Assembly: GCF_006715085.1 (NCBI RefSeq)
Contig: NZ_VFMM01000004.1
Span: forward strand, 124,001 to 188,000
From: Kribbella jejuensis
GTDB lineage: Bacteria; Actinomycetota; Actinomycetes; Propionibacteriales; Kribbellaceae
DNA length: 64,000 nt
Reading direction: 5' to 3'
This document shows, one piece after another, positions 49,221-59,491 of this stretch. Every line of letters starts with the position of its first letter. Position 1 is the first letter of the stretch. The position numbers were made by a program, and so were the translations under genes. The notes under the pieces are model-generated. The model was not told the DNA's origin. It ran no database searches and was given only the letters and a program-made list of their open reading frames with translations.

Positions 49221-50672
49221 TTAGGGGTTGGGGCTGCGGTAGGCGGGGGCTGTGCCGTCTATGGCGTCGCCCATGCGGTGGACTCGGAGGGCGTTGGTGG
49301 AGCCGGGGATGCTGGGTGGGGAGCCGGCGACGATGACTACCAGGTCGCCCTTTTCCACGATGCCCAGTTCCAGCAGGCGCTGGTCCACCTGGCGGACCAT
49401 TTCGTCGGTGTGCTCGACCGTCGGGACGATGTGGGTGGTGATGCCCCACACGACGCTCAGCCAGGAGCTGACCGACGGCACCGGGGTGAACGCCAGCAGC
49501 GGGACCTCGGTGCGGTAGCGGGCCAGGCGGAGTGCGGTGTCACCGGACTGGGTGAACGCGATCAGGTACTTCGCGTCCAGCCGCTCGGCCACGTCGGCGG
49601 CCGCGCGGGCGATCACACCGCCCTTGGTCTTCGGCTCCCACTCGATCTCCTGGACCCGGCTGAGGCCGTGCTCCTCGGTGGACTCCACGATCCGGGCCAT
49701 CGTCTTGACGGTCTCGATCGGGAACCGCCCGACGCTGGTCTCACCGGACAGCATCACCGCGTCGGCGCCGTCGAGGACGGCGTTCGCGACGTCGGAGGCC
49801 TCGGCCCGGGTCGGCCGCGGTGCGGAGATCATCGACTCCAGCATCTGGGTGGCGACGATCACCGGCTTCGCGTTCAGCCGGGCCTGGTCGATGATCAGCT
49901 TCTGGACCAGCGGGACCTCCTCGAGCGGGAGCTCCACACCGAGGTCACCACGGGCCACCATGAACCCGTCGAACGCCTCGATGATCTCGTCCAGGTTGGC
50001 GACCGCCTGCGGCTTCTCGATCTTCGCGACGACCGGGAGCCGCAGCCCCTCCTCGTCCATGATCTTGTGCACGAGCTGGATGTCCGCGGCGTCCCGGACG
50101 AACGACAGCGCGATCATGTCGGCCGGCAGGTGCAGCGCCCAGCGAAGGTCCTCGGCGTCCTTCTCCGACAGCGCCGGCACGCTCACGGACACGCCCGGCA
50201 GGTTGATGCCCTTGTGGTTCGACACCGGCCCGCCGACGGTGACCCGGCAGACCACGTCGGTCTCGGTGACCTCTTCGGCGACCAGCGCGATCCGGCCGTC
50301 GTCGATCAGCAGCTGGTCACCGGGGTTCACGTCGCCGGGCAGACCGTCGTACGTCGTTCCGCAGATGGTCTGGTCGCCGGGCACCTCCCGGGTGGTGATG
50401 GTGAAGCGCTCGCCGTAGGTCAGCGTCGCCTTCCCCTCGGCGAACTCCGCGAGCCGGATCTTCGGGCCCTGGAGGTCGACGAGGATGCCGACGTTGCTCC
50501 CGGCCTCCGCAGCGGCGGTACGGATCCGCTGGTAGATGCGCTCATGCTCGGCGTGGGCGCCGTGGCTCAGGTTGAGCCTGGCGACGTCCATACCGGCTTG
50601 GACGAGTTCCATGATGCGCTCCGGGGCGGCCGTAGCCGGGCCGAGCGTACAAACGATCTTTGCGCGACGCAC
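49221..50672 (-). CDS. pyk: Pyruvate kinase
   Basis: A 483-residue glycolytic enzyme making pyruvate and ATP. Substrate/metal motifs: RLNLSHG, LVDLQGPKIR, KIEKPQAV (catalytic Lys), FMVARGDLGVELP and VATQMLESM, MLSGETSVGRFP. C-terminal domain complete. GTG 50672 with GGAGTAGGG upstream. Position next to pdtaR is conserved in actinobacteria. Its 146-nt downstream gap holds a 14-bp direct repeat (CACCCAAGCCAGCC at 49098 and 49157) and no gene. Confidence 0.97.
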   Translation of the reverse strand: MRRAKIVCTLGPATAAPERIMELVQAGMDVARLNLSHGAHAEHERIYQRIRTAAAEAGSNVGILVDLQGPKIRLAEFAEGKATLTYGERFTITTREVPGDQTICGTTYDGLPGDVNPGDQLLIDDGRIALVAEEVTETDVVCRVTVGGPVSNHKGINLPGVSVSVPALSEKDAEDLRWALHLPADMIALSFVRDAADIQLVHKIMDEEGLRLPVVAKIEKPQAVANLDEIIEAFDGFMVARGDLGVELPLEEVPLVQKLIIDQARLNAKPVIVATQMLESMISAPRPTRAEASDVANAVLDGADAVMLSGETSVGRFPIETVKTMARIVESTEEHGLSRVQEIEWEPKTKGGVIARAAADVAERLDAKYLIAFTQSGDTALRLARYRTEVPLLAFTPVPSVSSWLSVVWGITTHIVPTVEHTDEMVRQVDQRLLELGIVEKGDLVVIVAGSPPSIPGSTNALRVHRMGDAIDGTAPAYRSPNP

Positions 50673-50771
50673 GTCACAAAACCCTACTCCTGCAAACCAC
50701 TGGGCCCGCTGGTCCGCCCCCCTTACTGGACAGTTAACAACCGGGGAACTCCTCGGCCGGAGCCTGAATCG

Positions 50772-52322
50772 TCAAGAAGACAACGGGGTGTAGGCCCCGA
50801 CGGTGACCTCGCCGGTGAGCTCCGCGGTGACCGTCTGCAGGCCGACCGGCTCGCCTTTCAGGTACGTGATCAGCGTGACCTCACCCGGCCGGCGGAGCGT
50901 GTACCCGAGGGCGAACGCGTACGCCGCTCCCCCGGTCGTGCCGTTCGTGTACGTCGTCACCGGCTTGCCGTCGACGACCTTCGTCTCCGGCCCGACCTGC
51001 CGGTGCAGGTGCCCGGACAGCAGCAGCGTCGCGCACCCGCGGGCGGCGGTGTCGGCGAACGACGACGGGTCGTGGACGACGAACGTCGAGATCCGCTTGT
51101 CCTCGGGCTGCGCGCAGGCGACATCGGCGAGCCGCTTGGACTGGTGGTCGACGGTCTCGTCGCCCGGCTGGTCCGCGCTGCCGAGCCCGGTCTTGGTCGG
51201 ATCGCTGTCGCCGAGGAACCGGATGCCGTCGACCTCGACCGGCTTGCTGTCCAGCACGGTGAAGCCGCTCTTGCGGTACGCCGCCTCGACGTGCCCGCCG
51301 GCGTCGTGGTTGCCGGCCACCGCGACCACCTTGAAGTCCTTGAAGTGCTGGCGCAGCGAGTTGATGCTGAACAGCTCCCACTCCTGCCCGGACGAGGTGT
51401 CGTCACCGGCGTCGATCAGCAGCTTCGCACCGGCCACCTTGGCCACCTCGGCCGCGAACGGGTCCATCCCGATGTTGTCGTGCCGGTCGTTGACCTGGAT
51501 CGCGACCTTCTCGTCCTTGCCGGGCTGGTGGATCTGCGTCGCGACGTCCCCGACCTTGTCCTTGAGCTGACCGTAGAACCGGGTCGACCGCTGGTACGTG
51601 TCGACCGCGGTCTTGATCACCCCGACACCACCGGTGGTGGAGAAGCCTGACGCCACCTCGACGCCTTGGAGTTGCTTGTCCAGGTCGAGCTGAGGCAGGA
51701 GCGTTGCGAGCGGAGTCCACTGCGTCGGCGGCGCCTCCACCCCGCGGATCCGCCCCGGCCCGAAGATCGAGGCGATCGTGATCAGCATCGCGACCAGGAC
51801 GACGATCGCACGGTGCTCGACCCGCCGCTCGTGCCGGTGGACGAGGTGCCACAACTCGCGTCGCCGCCGTGCGCCGACCACCGCCCACAGCGTCGCGACC
51901 ACGACGACCATCAGCAGACCGGTACCGGCACCGGCCAGCGCGTCGTCGACGGCCATCTCCTGGACGGCCTGCCGGATCCGCGCGATCTCACCTTCGGGCT
52001 GGGCGGCGATCAACGCGTCGCGGTTGATCAGATCGGTCAGGTTGCTGGCGTTGGTCTCCTGGACGTCGATGTTGACGCCGAGTCCGAACGGATCGTTGCT
52101 CGCCATCCGCAACCGGGGCAGAACCGCGCCGAGGTCGAGCGTCGCATGCCCGTCGAACGTCGGCGACACGGTCGCCGCGTGCGCGCCGATCGTGATCCGT
52201 TCGGAGTCGTTCGTGAACACCAGCAGCCCGGCCACGACGGAGGTGACCGCGAAGAGCAGGCTCAACGCGGCCCACGGCGCAACCGCCCTGAGCCGTGCTT
52301 TCGTCACCAGCCGCCTGACCAC
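50772..52322 (-). CDS. Membrane-anchored calcineurin-like metallophosphoesterase
   Basis: A roughly 516-residue protein. N-terminal helix (about 12-37), a 100-residue outside segment, two further helices (about 133-155 and 172-193), then an external phosphoesterase domain with metal motifs VNDRHDNIG (DxH), LLIDAGDD (GD), VAGNHDAGG (GNHD), VVHDP and LSGHLHRQ (GHxH). It should act on the outer face of the membrane; substrate unknown. The GTG at 52322 is used; a TTG at 52331 in frame is possible. Confidence 0.88.
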   Translation of the reverse strand: MVRRLVTKARLRAVAPWAALSLLFAVTSVVAGLLVFTNDSERITIGAHAATVSPTFDGHATLDLGAVLPRLRMASNDPFGLGVNIDVQETNASNLTDLINRDALIAAQPEGEIARIRQAVQEMAVDDALAGAGTGLLMVVVVATLWAVVGARRRRELWHLVHRHERRVEHRAIVVLVAMLITIASIFGPGRIRGVEAPPTQWTPLATLLPQLDLDKQLQGVEVASGFSTTGGVGVIKTAVDTYQRSTRFYGQLKDKVGDVATQIHQPGKDEKVAIQVNDRHDNIGMDPFAAEVAKVAGAKLLIDAGDDTSSGQEWELFSINSLRQHFKDFKVVAVAGNHDAGGHVEAAYRKSGFTVLDSKPVEVDGIRFLGDSDPTKTGLGSADQPGDETVDHQSKRLADVACAQPEDKRISTFVVHDPSSFADTAARGCATLLLSGHLHRQVGPETKVVDGKPVTTYTNGTTGGAAYAFALGYTLRRPGEVTLITYLKGEPVGLQTVTAELTGEVTVGAYTPLSS

Positions 52323-52342
52323 AGGTCCCAACCCTACCGAGA

Positions 52343-52391
52343 AGCCCCACCCCGGTCCCGGCGAACCGCGCCGGAGGCCCGAAGTGGGGCT
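52343..52391 (-). terminator. Terminator-like hairpin after gltD
   Basis: AGCCCCAC / GTGGGGCT outer stem enclosing a second GC-rich stem, 7 nt downstream of the gltD stop; separates gltBD from the metallophosphoesterase gene. Confidence 0.6.
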
Positions 52392-52398
52392 CTGGTGC

Positions 52399-53865
52399 TC
52401 AGACCGCGAGCGGCCGTGCGGTCGGCGGGATCGGCGTCGGCAGCGTGGACGAACCGGTCAGGTGCGCGTCGACGCCGCCGGCGCAGGACCGGCCCTCGGC
52501 GATCGCCCAGACGATCAGCGACTGGCCGCGACCGGCGTCACCGCAGGCGAACACGCCGTCGACCGAGGTCTGGTACTGCTTGTCCCGCTTGACGTTTCCG
52601 CGCTCGTCGAGCTCGACACCGAGCTGCTCGAGGAAGCCCTCGCGCTCCGGGCCGAGGAAGCCCATCGCCAGCAGCACCAGCTGCGCCGGGATGGTCCGCT
52701 CGGTCCCTTCGACCGGCGCGAACTTGCCGTCGGCAAACTTCACCTCGACCAGGTTCAGTGCCGACACGTTGCCGTCGGCATCGGCCTCGAAGTTCACCGT
52801 GGAGACGGCGTACACCCGCTCGCCGCCCTCCTCGTGCGCGGAGGCGACCCGGTAGATCATCGGGTACGTCGGCCACGGCTGCCCGGCCGGGCGCTCGTCC
52901 GACGGCCGCGGCATGATCTCCAGCTGGGTGACCGAGCGGGCCCCCTGGCGGTGCGCCGTACCGAGGCAGTCGGCACCGGTGTCGCCGCCGCCGATGATCA
53001 CCACGTCCTTGCCGGTAGCAACGATCTGGTTCTCGACGGTCTGGCCGAGCGCGACCCGGTTCGCCTGCGGCAGGTACTCCATCGCCTGGTGGATCCCACC
53101 GTACTCGCGGCCCGGTACCGGCAGGTCGCGCGCCGCGGTGGCGCCGGTCGCGATCACGACCGCGTCGTAGCGCTGCTTGAGCTGCGTACCGGTGACGTCC
53201 ACGCCGACGTTGACGCCGGAGCGGAAGACGGTCCCCTCGTCCTTCATCTGCTGGATCCGCCGGTCGACCTGCAGCTTCTCCATCTTGAACTCGGGAATGC
53301 CGTACCGCAGCAGGCCGCCCGGGGCGTCGGCGCGCTCGTACACCGCGACGGTGTGCCCCGCGCGGGTCAGCTGCTGCGCCGCGGCCAGGCCGGCCGGACC
53401 GGACCCGACGACCGCGATCGTCTTACCGGTCAGCCATTCGGGCGGCTGCGGCTTGACGTCGCCGGTCTCCCAGGCCTTGTCGATGATCGCGACCTCGACG
53501 TTCTTGATCGTCACCGGGTCCTGGTTGATGCCGAGCACGCAGGCGGTCTCGCACGGCGCCGGGCACAGCCGCCCGGTGAACTCCGGGAAGTTGTTGGTCG
53601 CGTGCAGCCGCTCGATCGCGCTCGACCAGTCGTCGCGCCAGACCAGGTCGTTCCACTCCGGGATCAGGTTGCCCAGCGGGCAGCCGTTGTGGCAGAACGG
53701 GATACCGCAGTCCATACAGCGACCGGCCTGCTTGCCGATGATCGGCAGCAGCGCCTTGCCCGGCCCGCCGGGGTAGACCTCTTTCCAGTCCTGGACCCGC
53801 TCGCCGACCGGCCGCCGGTCGGCGACCTCGCGGCCGGTGGTCAGGAATCCCTTCGGGTCAGCCAT
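52399..53865 (-). CDS. gltD: Glutamate synthase small subunit
   Basis: A 488-residue flavoprotein that passes electrons from NADPH to GltB. Two cysteine groups for 4Fe-4S clusters are complete: C50, C53, C58, C62 and C101, C105, C109. FAD motif AVVGSGPAGL at 151-160, and a second dinucleotide motif VVIIGGGDTGADCLG near 290 for NADPH. Starts in a 1-nt overlap with the gltB stop (TGATG). Confidence 0.97.
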   Translation of the reverse strand: MADPKGFLTTGREVADRRPVGERVQDWKEVYPGGPGKALLPIIGKQAGRCMDCGIPFCHNGCPLGNLIPEWNDLVWRDDWSSAIERLHATNNFPEFTGRLCPAPCETACVLGINQDPVTIKNVEVAIIDKAWETGDVKPQPPEWLTGKTIAVVGSGPAGLAAAQQLTRAGHTVAVYERADAPGGLLRYGIPEFKMEKLQVDRRIQQMKDEGTVFRSGVNVGVDVTGTQLKQRYDAVVIATGATAARDLPVPGREYGGIHQAMEYLPQANRVALGQTVENQIVATGKDVVIIGGGDTGADCLGTAHRQGARSVTQLEIMPRPSDERPAGQPWPTYPMIYRVASAHEEGGERVYAVSTVNFEADADGNVSALNLVEVKFADGKFAPVEGTERTIPAQLVLLAMGFLGPEREGFLEQLGVELDERGNVKRDKQYQTSVDGVFACGDAGRGQSLIVWAIAEGRSCAGGVDAHLTGSSTLPTPIPPTARPLAV

Positions 53866-56800
53866 CAGATGGCCTCCATCATCGCTCGCGTGGTGGCGTC
53901 CTCGTCCAGGCCGTCGCGCTCGGCGGCCGCCTTGGCCGCCAGCACCCGGGCGTAGTCGCGGGGCATCACCGTGGTGAACCGGGCCGCGGCCGCGGGCCAG
54001 TCGGCGAGCAGCTTGGCCGCCCGTTCCGAACCGGTCTCCTCGAAATGCCTGCGGACCAGGTCGTGCAGCAGTTCGGACTCGTCGGTGGTCAGCGGGTGCA
54101 GGTCCACCAGCTCCGCGTTCACCAGCGCCGGGTCCAGGTCGAGCACGTGGGCCACGCCGCCCGACATGCCCGCCGCGAAGTTCCGGCCGACGGCGCCGAG
54201 GACGACGACGCGCCCACCGGTCATGTACTCGCAGGCGTGGTCGCCGACCGCTTCGACGACCGCGGTGGCCCCGGAGTTCCGGACGCAGAACCGCTGGCCC
54301 GCGCCGCCGCTGATGAACAGCTCGCCGGACGTCGCGCCGTACGCGATCACGTTGCCGGCGATGATCTGGTCGGCGGCGTCGAACCGGGCCCGGCGGTCCG
54401 GCCGGATCACCACCCGGCCACCGGACAGACCCTTGCCGACGTAGTCGTTGGCGTCACCCTCGAGCCGCAGCGTGACCCCGCGCGGCACGAAGGCGGCGAA
54501 CGAGTTGCCGGCCGACCCGGTGAAGGTCAGGTCGATCGTGCCGTCGGGCAGACCGGCTGCCTTGTACCGCTTGGTGATCTCGTGGCCGAGCATGGTCCCG
54601 ACGGTCCGGTTCACGTTCCGGATCGCGACCTGCGCCCGGACCGGCTCGCCGCTTTCCAGCGCCGGCTGACAGATCCGGATCAGCTCGTTGTCGAGCGCCT
54701 TGTCGAGACCGTGGTTCTGCTCGACCGTCTGGTGCAGCGAGGCCCCCTCGGGCAGCGCCGGCACGTGCAGGATCGGCGACAGGTCCAGCCCGTCGGCCTT
54801 CCAGTGGTCGACCGCGCGCTGGATGTCCAGCACCTCGGCGTGGCCGATCGCCTCGTCCAGGGTGCGGAAACCGAGCTCGGCCAGGTACTCGCGGACCTCC
54901 TCGGCGATGAACTCGAAGAAGTTCACGACGAACTCGGGCTTGCCGGAGAACCGCTCGCGGAGCACCGGGTTCTGGGTGGCCACGCCGACCGGGCAGGTGT
55001 CCAGGTGGCAGACCCGCATCATGATGCAGCCCGACACGACCAGCGGAGCGGTCGCGAAACCGTACTCCTCGGCGCCGAGCAGCGCCGCGACGATCACGTC
55101 CCGGCCGGTCTTCAGCTGACCGTCGGTCTGGACCACGATCCGGTCGCGCAACCCGTTCAGCAGCAGGGTCTGCTGGGTCTCGGCCAGGCCGAGCTCCCAC
55201 GGGCCCCCCGCGTGCTTCAGCGAGGTCAGCGGCGCCGCACCGGTACCACCGTCGTGGCCGGAGATCAGTACGACGTCCGCGTGTGCCTTGGAGACACCCG
55301 CGGCGATCGTGCCGACGCCGACCTCGGAGACCAGCTTCACGTGGATCCGTGCCTGCGGGTTCGCGTTCTTCAGGTCGTGGATCAGCTGCGCCAGGTCCTC
55401 GATCGAGTAGATGTCGTGGTGCGGCGGTGGCGAGATCAGGCCAACGCCGGGCGTCGAGTGCCGGGTGCTGGCCACCCACGGGTACACCTTCGGGCCGGGC
55501 AGCTGCCCGCCCTCGCCGGGCTTCGCGCCCTGCGCCATCTTGATCTGGATGTCGTCGGAGTTCGTCAGGTACTCCGCGGTGACGCCGAAGCGCCCGGACG
55601 CGACCTGCTTGATCGAGCTCCGCCGGGCCGGGTCGTACAGCCGGTCGGCGTCCTCGCCGCCCTCGCCGGTGTTCGACTTGCCACCGAGCTGGTTCATCGC
55701 GATCGCGAGCGTGGTGTGCGCCTCGGCGCTGATCGAGCCGTAGCTCATCGCCCCGGTGGAGAACCGCTTCACGATCGCGCTGACCGGCTCGACCTCGTCG
55801 ATCGGGATCGGCTGCCGGTCGGACTTGAACCCGAACAGCCCACGCAGCGTCATCAGCCGCTCGGACTGCTCGTCGACGCGGGACGTGTACTGCTTGAAGA
55901 TGTCGTACCGCCCGGTGCGGGTGCTGTGCTGCAGCCGGAACACCGTGTCCGGGTCGAACAGGTGCGGCTCGCCCTCGCGGCGCCACTGGTACTCGCCACC
56001 GATCTCGAGCTTGCGGTGCGCGGGCAGGATCCCGTCGGCCGGGTACGCGCGCAGGTGCCGGCGGCGTACCTCCTCGGCGATCGTGTCCAGGCCGATGCCG
56101 CCGAGCTTGGACGACGTACCGGTGAAGTACCGGTCGACGAGCTCCGGCGCCAGGCCGTTCGCCTCGAAGATCTGGGCGCCCGTGTACGACGCGACGGTCG
56201 ACACACCCATCTTCGACATCACCTTGAGGACGCCCTTGCCGAGCGACTTCACCACGTTGCGGATCGCCTGCTCGGGCTCGATACCGGGCAGGTACGTGCC
56301 CTGGCGGCACAGGTCCTCGACGGACTCCAGCGCCAGGTACGGGTTGATCGCGGCCGCGCCGTACCCCATCAGGAGCGCGACGTGATGCACCTCGCGGACG
56401 TCACCGGCCTCGACGACCAGGCCGACCTGGGTCCGGGTCTTCTCCCGGACCAGGTGGTGGTGGATCGCCGAGGTCAGTAGCAGCGACGGGATCGGCGCGC
56501 TGTCGGCGTTGGAGTGCCGGTCGGACAGCACCAGGATCCGGGCGCCGTCGGTGATCGCGGCGCTCGCCTCGGCGCACAGCTCGTCCAGCCGCGCCTTCAG
56601 CGCCTCGCCGCCGCCCTCCACGTCGTACACGCCGCGGAGCACCGTGGTGGCCAGGCCGGGCATGTCGCCGTCGAGGTTGATGTGCCGCAGCTTGGCCAGC
56701 TCGTCATTGGTGATCACCGGGAACGGGATCACCACCTGCCGGCAGGACGCCGGGCTCGGGTTGAGCAGGTTGGACTCCGGCCCGAGGCTGGACGACAGCG

Positions 56801-58388
56801 AGGTCACCAGCTCCTCGCGGATCGCGTCCAGCGGCGGGTTCGTGACCTGGGCGAAGAGCTGCGCGAAGTAGTCGAACAGCAGCCGCGGCCGGTCGCTCAG
56901 CACCGCGATCGGGGTGTCGGTACCCATCGAGCCGATCGGCTCGGCCGCGGTCTTCGCCATCGGGGTGAGGATGACGCGCAGCTCTTCCTCGGTGTACCCG
57001 AAGACCTGCTGGCGCCGCGTCACCGACGCGTGGCTGTGCACGACGTGCTCGCGCTCGTGCAGGTCCTCGAACCGGATCAGGCCGGCGTGCAGCCATTCGT
57101 CGTACGGGTGCTCGTTCGCGAGCGCGTTCTTCACCTCGGCGTCGGTGATGATCCGGTGCGCGTCGACGTCGACCAGGAAGATCCGGCCGGGCTCGAGCCG
57201 GCCCTTCTCGGTCACCGTTGCCGGGTCGATGTCCAGCACGCCGGCTTCCGACGCGAGGACGACGAGGCCGTCGTCGGTCACCCAGTACCGCGAGGGGCGC
57301 AGGCCGTTGCGGTCCAGGACCGCGCCGACCTTCGTACCGTCGGAGAAGACCACCGACGCCGGGCCGTCCCACGGCTCCATCAGCGTCGAGTGGAACTCGT
57401 AGAACGCGCGCCGCTTCGGGTCCATCGTGGTGGCGTTCTCCCACGCCTCCGGGATCATCATCAGCATCGCGTGCGGCAGCGAGCGGCCACCGAGGTGCAG
57501 CAGTTCCAGCACCTCGTCGAAGGACGCGGAGTCGGAGGCTCCCGGCGTACAGATCGGGTAGAGCTGCTCGAGGTCGCCGGGGATCAGGTCGCTGGCGAGC
57601 AGCGCCTCGCGGGCGCGCATCCAGTTCCGGTTGCCCTGGACGGTGTTGATCTCACCGTTGTGGGCGATGTACCGGTACGGGTGGGCCAGCGGCCAGGACG
57701 GGAACGTGTTCGTCGAGAACCGGCTGTGCACGACACCGATCGCGGACGCCAGGTCCGGGTCGGTCAGCTCGGGGAAGAACTTGTCGAGCTGGTCGGTGGT
57801 CAGCATCCCCTTGTAGGTGATGGTCCGGCCGGACAACGACGGGAAGTACGTCGTGGTTTCCTTCTCGGCGCGCTTGCGCAGCCGGAAGGCCATCCGCTCC
57901 AGTGCCAGGCCGAGTACGCGGCCCGCCTTCGCGGTCACGAACAGCTGCTTGAACGTCGGCATCACCGATCGCGCGGTGGCACCGAGCAGGTCCGGCGTGG
58001 TCGGGATGTCCCGCCAGCCGACGACGTCCAGCTGCTCCTCGGCGGCGAGCTCCTCGATCCGGGCGACCGCCTTCGCCGCGTCGTCGGCCTCGGCCGGGAG
58101 GAACGCGATACCGGTGGCGTAGCTGTGCGGTGCGGGCAGCTCGAACTCGCACACCTTGCGGTAGTACGCGTCCGGTACCTGGATCAGGATGCCGGCACCG
58201 TCGCCGGAGTCGGGTTCGGCACCGGACGCACCTCGGTGTTCGAGGTTCCGCAGGGCGGTCAAGGCCTTGGCCACGATGTCGTGGCTCGGTTCACCGGTCA
58301 GGGTCGCGACGAAGGCAACACCACAAGCATCGTGCTCGTGCCGTCCGTCGTAGAGACCCTCGCTCGGGAATGGGGGGCGACCATACAT
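53865..58388 (-). CDS. gltB: Glutamate synthase large subunit
   Basis: A 1507-residue NADPH-GOGAT alpha subunit converting glutamine plus 2-oxoglutarate to two glutamates. Cys22 (HDACGVAF) is the amidotransferase nucleophile, so the first 21 residues are a propeptide. The FMN domain follows, with 3Fe-4S cysteines C1121, C1127, C1132 (GCIMMRVCHLDTCPVG), and a C-terminal GXGXG beta-helix (about 1250-1500; GGRVVIRPD, SGGAGQRF, TGGRVVVLG). ATG 58388 is preceded by GGGAG. A TetR-type palindrome lies about 140 nt upstream. Confidence 0.97.
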   Translation of the reverse strand: MYGRPPFPSEGLYDGRHEHDACGVAFVATLTGEPSHDIVAKALTALRNLEHRGASGAEPDSGDGAGILIQVPDAYYRKVCEFELPAPHSYATGIAFLPAEADDAAKAVARIEELAAEEQLDVVGWRDIPTTPDLLGATARSVMPTFKQLFVTAKAGRVLGLALERMAFRLRKRAEKETTTYFPSLSGRTITYKGMLTTDQLDKFFPELTDPDLASAIGVVHSRFSTNTFPSWPLAHPYRYIAHNGEINTVQGNRNWMRAREALLASDLIPGDLEQLYPICTPGASDSASFDEVLELLHLGGRSLPHAMLMMIPEAWENATTMDPKRRAFYEFHSTLMEPWDGPASVVFSDGTKVGAVLDRNGLRPSRYWVTDDGLVVLASEAGVLDIDPATVTEKGRLEPGRIFLVDVDAHRIITDAEVKNALANEHPYDEWLHAGLIRFEDLHEREHVVHSHASVTRRQQVFGYTEEELRVILTPMAKTAAEPIGSMGTDTPIAVLSDRPRLLFDYFAQLFAQVTNPPLDAIREELVTSLSSSLGPESNLLNPSPASCRQVVIPFPVITNDELAKLRHINLDGDMPGLATTVLRGVYDVEGGGEALKARLDELCAEASAAITDGARILVLSDRHSNADSAPIPSLLLTSAIHHHLVREKTRTQVGLVVEAGDVREVHHVALLMGYGAAAINPYLALESVEDLCRQGTYLPGIEPEQAIRNVVKSLGKGVLKVMSKMGVSTVASYTGAQIFEANGLAPELVDRYFTGTSSKLGGIGLDTIAEEVRRRHLRAYPADGILPAHRKLEIGGEYQWRREGEPHLFDPDTVFRLQHSTRTGRYDIFKQYTSRVDEQSERLMTLRGLFGFKSDRQPIPIDEVEPVSAIVKRFSTGAMSYGSISAEAHTTLAIAMNQLGGKSNTGEGGEDADRLYDPARRSSIKQVASGRFGVTAEYLTNSDDIQIKMAQGAKPGEGGQLPGPKVYPWVASTRHSTPGVGLISPPPHHDIYSIEDLAQLIHDLKNANPQARIHVKLVSEVGVGTIAAGVSKAHADVVLISGHDGGTGAAPLTSLKHAGGPWELGLAETQQTLLLNGLRDRIVVQTDGQLKTGRDVIVAALLGAEEYGFATAPLVVSGCIMMRVCHLDTCPVGVATQNPVLRERFSGKPEFVVNFFEFIAEEVREYLAELGFRTLDEAIGHAEVLDIQRAVDHWKADGLDLSPILHVPALPEGASLHQTVEQNHGLDKALDNELIRICQPALESGEPVRAQVAIRNVNRTVGTMLGHEITKRYKAAGLPDGTIDLTFTGSAGNSFAAFVPRGVTLRLEGDANDYVGKGLSGGRVVIRPDRRARFDAADQIIAGNVIAYGATSGELFISGGAGQRFCVRNSGATAVVEAVGDHACEYMTGGRVVVLGAVGRNFAAGMSGGVAHVLDLDPALVNAELVDLHPLTTDESELLHDLVRRHFEETGSERAAKLLADWPAAAARFTTVMPRDYARVLAAKAAAERDGLDEDATTRAMMEAI

Positions 58389-58525
58389 CCAGGAGCTCCC
58401 GTCGTCCTACGGTCAAATACAACTGGCCGCGGGACAACACTGGCCCAAGCCGGGTGTCCCGAGACTACCTCATGACGCCCGCCCGTTGGACCTTTTGTCC
58501 ACCGCGCAACGCCTTGATGACCCTC

Positions 58526-58543
58526 AGTAAGCAAGCGCTCACT
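58526..58543. promoter_or_regulatory. TetR-family-type operator upstream of gltB
   Basis: AGTAAGCAAGCGCTCACT: arms AGTAAGC and GCTCACT (6 of 7 complementary) around AAGC, the layout of many actinobacterial TetR sites. It lies in the 242-nt gltB/phosphotransferase intergenic region, with no TetR gene in the window. The rest of the gap shows no gene. Confidence 0.45.
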
Positions 58544-58630
58544 ACTAGCCTCCCATCTTCCCTGCCGCGCGCTTCCCCAACCACCCACAACCCCTGAAAT
58601 TCACTTGCTGAGACTGATAGGTCAGTTGGG

Positions 58631-59455
58631 GTGACTTGGCAGCCTGATCCCGAGTGGACACCGCTCACCGCCGGCACCGGCCAGGCGACGGGTGGGGTGT
58701 GGCGGACACCGTCCGGGGTGGTGGTGAAGCGGCTGGTGCCCGGGGTGGTGGATCCGCGTCATCACGCGTACTGGGAGCGGCAGGTGCTGGTCGCCGAGTC
58801 GGGGATTGTTGCTCGTACGGCGGGGCTGCGAGCGCCGGCGTGCTTGGGTGTCGAGCGGGATGCCGACGGGATCACGTTGCGGACGGCCGAGGTGGCACCA
58901 GCCGCGTGGGCTCCGGAGGTCTTGGCTGCGGCTCTGGGGCGGTTTGCAGCATGCTCCGTGGTCGAACCCGCCTGGGGTGCGCGGAACATCCTCCGAGATC
59001 GCCTGACGACCGTAGAACGCCGCGGTGGCTGGGCGTCGCTGGGGGCCGATCCGACGATCACCGAACTCTGGAACCGCCGAGGTGTCGCGCTGGAGGTGTT
59101 GCACGGTCTGCCGCGCGTGCCCACCCACGGCGACGCCCACCCGGTCAACCTCCTCGGCCGCGACGCCGACGACGTGATCGCCATCGACTGGGAGCAGTTC
59201 GGCCTGGGGCCGGTCGGCTTCGACCTGGGTTACCTGCTGCTGGCCACGGGTGCCCCGCTGGACGCCCTCTTGGAGTCGTTCACCGCCGAATACGCGGGAC
59301 CCGGCGCCGTGCGGTGTGGGGCCGTGCTGGTTGCGGCGTACACCGGCGTCTCCCGTGCGGCGTGGGCAGTCGGGCGACCGGGGGCTGAGGAGCATCTGGA
59401 GGGGCTGGGGCAACTGGGTGGGGTGCTGGCCGAAGCGGTTCGTTACGTGTCGTGA
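58631..59455 (+). CDS. APH-like phosphotransferase, copy 1
   Basis: A 274-residue kinase-fold protein. N-lobe GGVWRTPSGVVVKRLVPG, catalytic loop PTHGDAHPVNLLG (HGDxHxxN) and metal loop AIDWEQFGLGPVGFDLGYLL are present. GTG 58631. The next gene encodes a paralogue with the same organisation, so this is a tandem duplication. Substrate unknown; an antibiotic-resistance role is not implied. Confidence 0.84.
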   Translation: MTWQPDPEWTPLTAGTGQATGGVWRTPSGVVVKRLVPGVVDPRHHAYWERQVLVAESGIVARTAGLRAPACLGVERDADGITLRTAEVAPAAWAPEVLAAALGRFAACSVVEPAWGARNILRDRLTTVERRGGWASLGADPTITELWNRRGVALEVLHGLPRVPTHGDAHPVNLLGRDADDVIAIDWEQFGLGPVGFDLGYLLLATGAPLDALLESFTAEYAGPGAVRCGAVLVAAYTGVSRAAWAVGRPGAEEHLEGLGQLGGVLAEAVRYVS

Positions 59456-59491
59456 GGGGGCTGTGATCCTCCGGAGTGGTAGATCTGCGCG

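Noticed and set aside
53971..58475. Two long plus-strand frames opposite gltB
   Set aside because: Antisense shadows of an unmistakable glutamate synthase gene.
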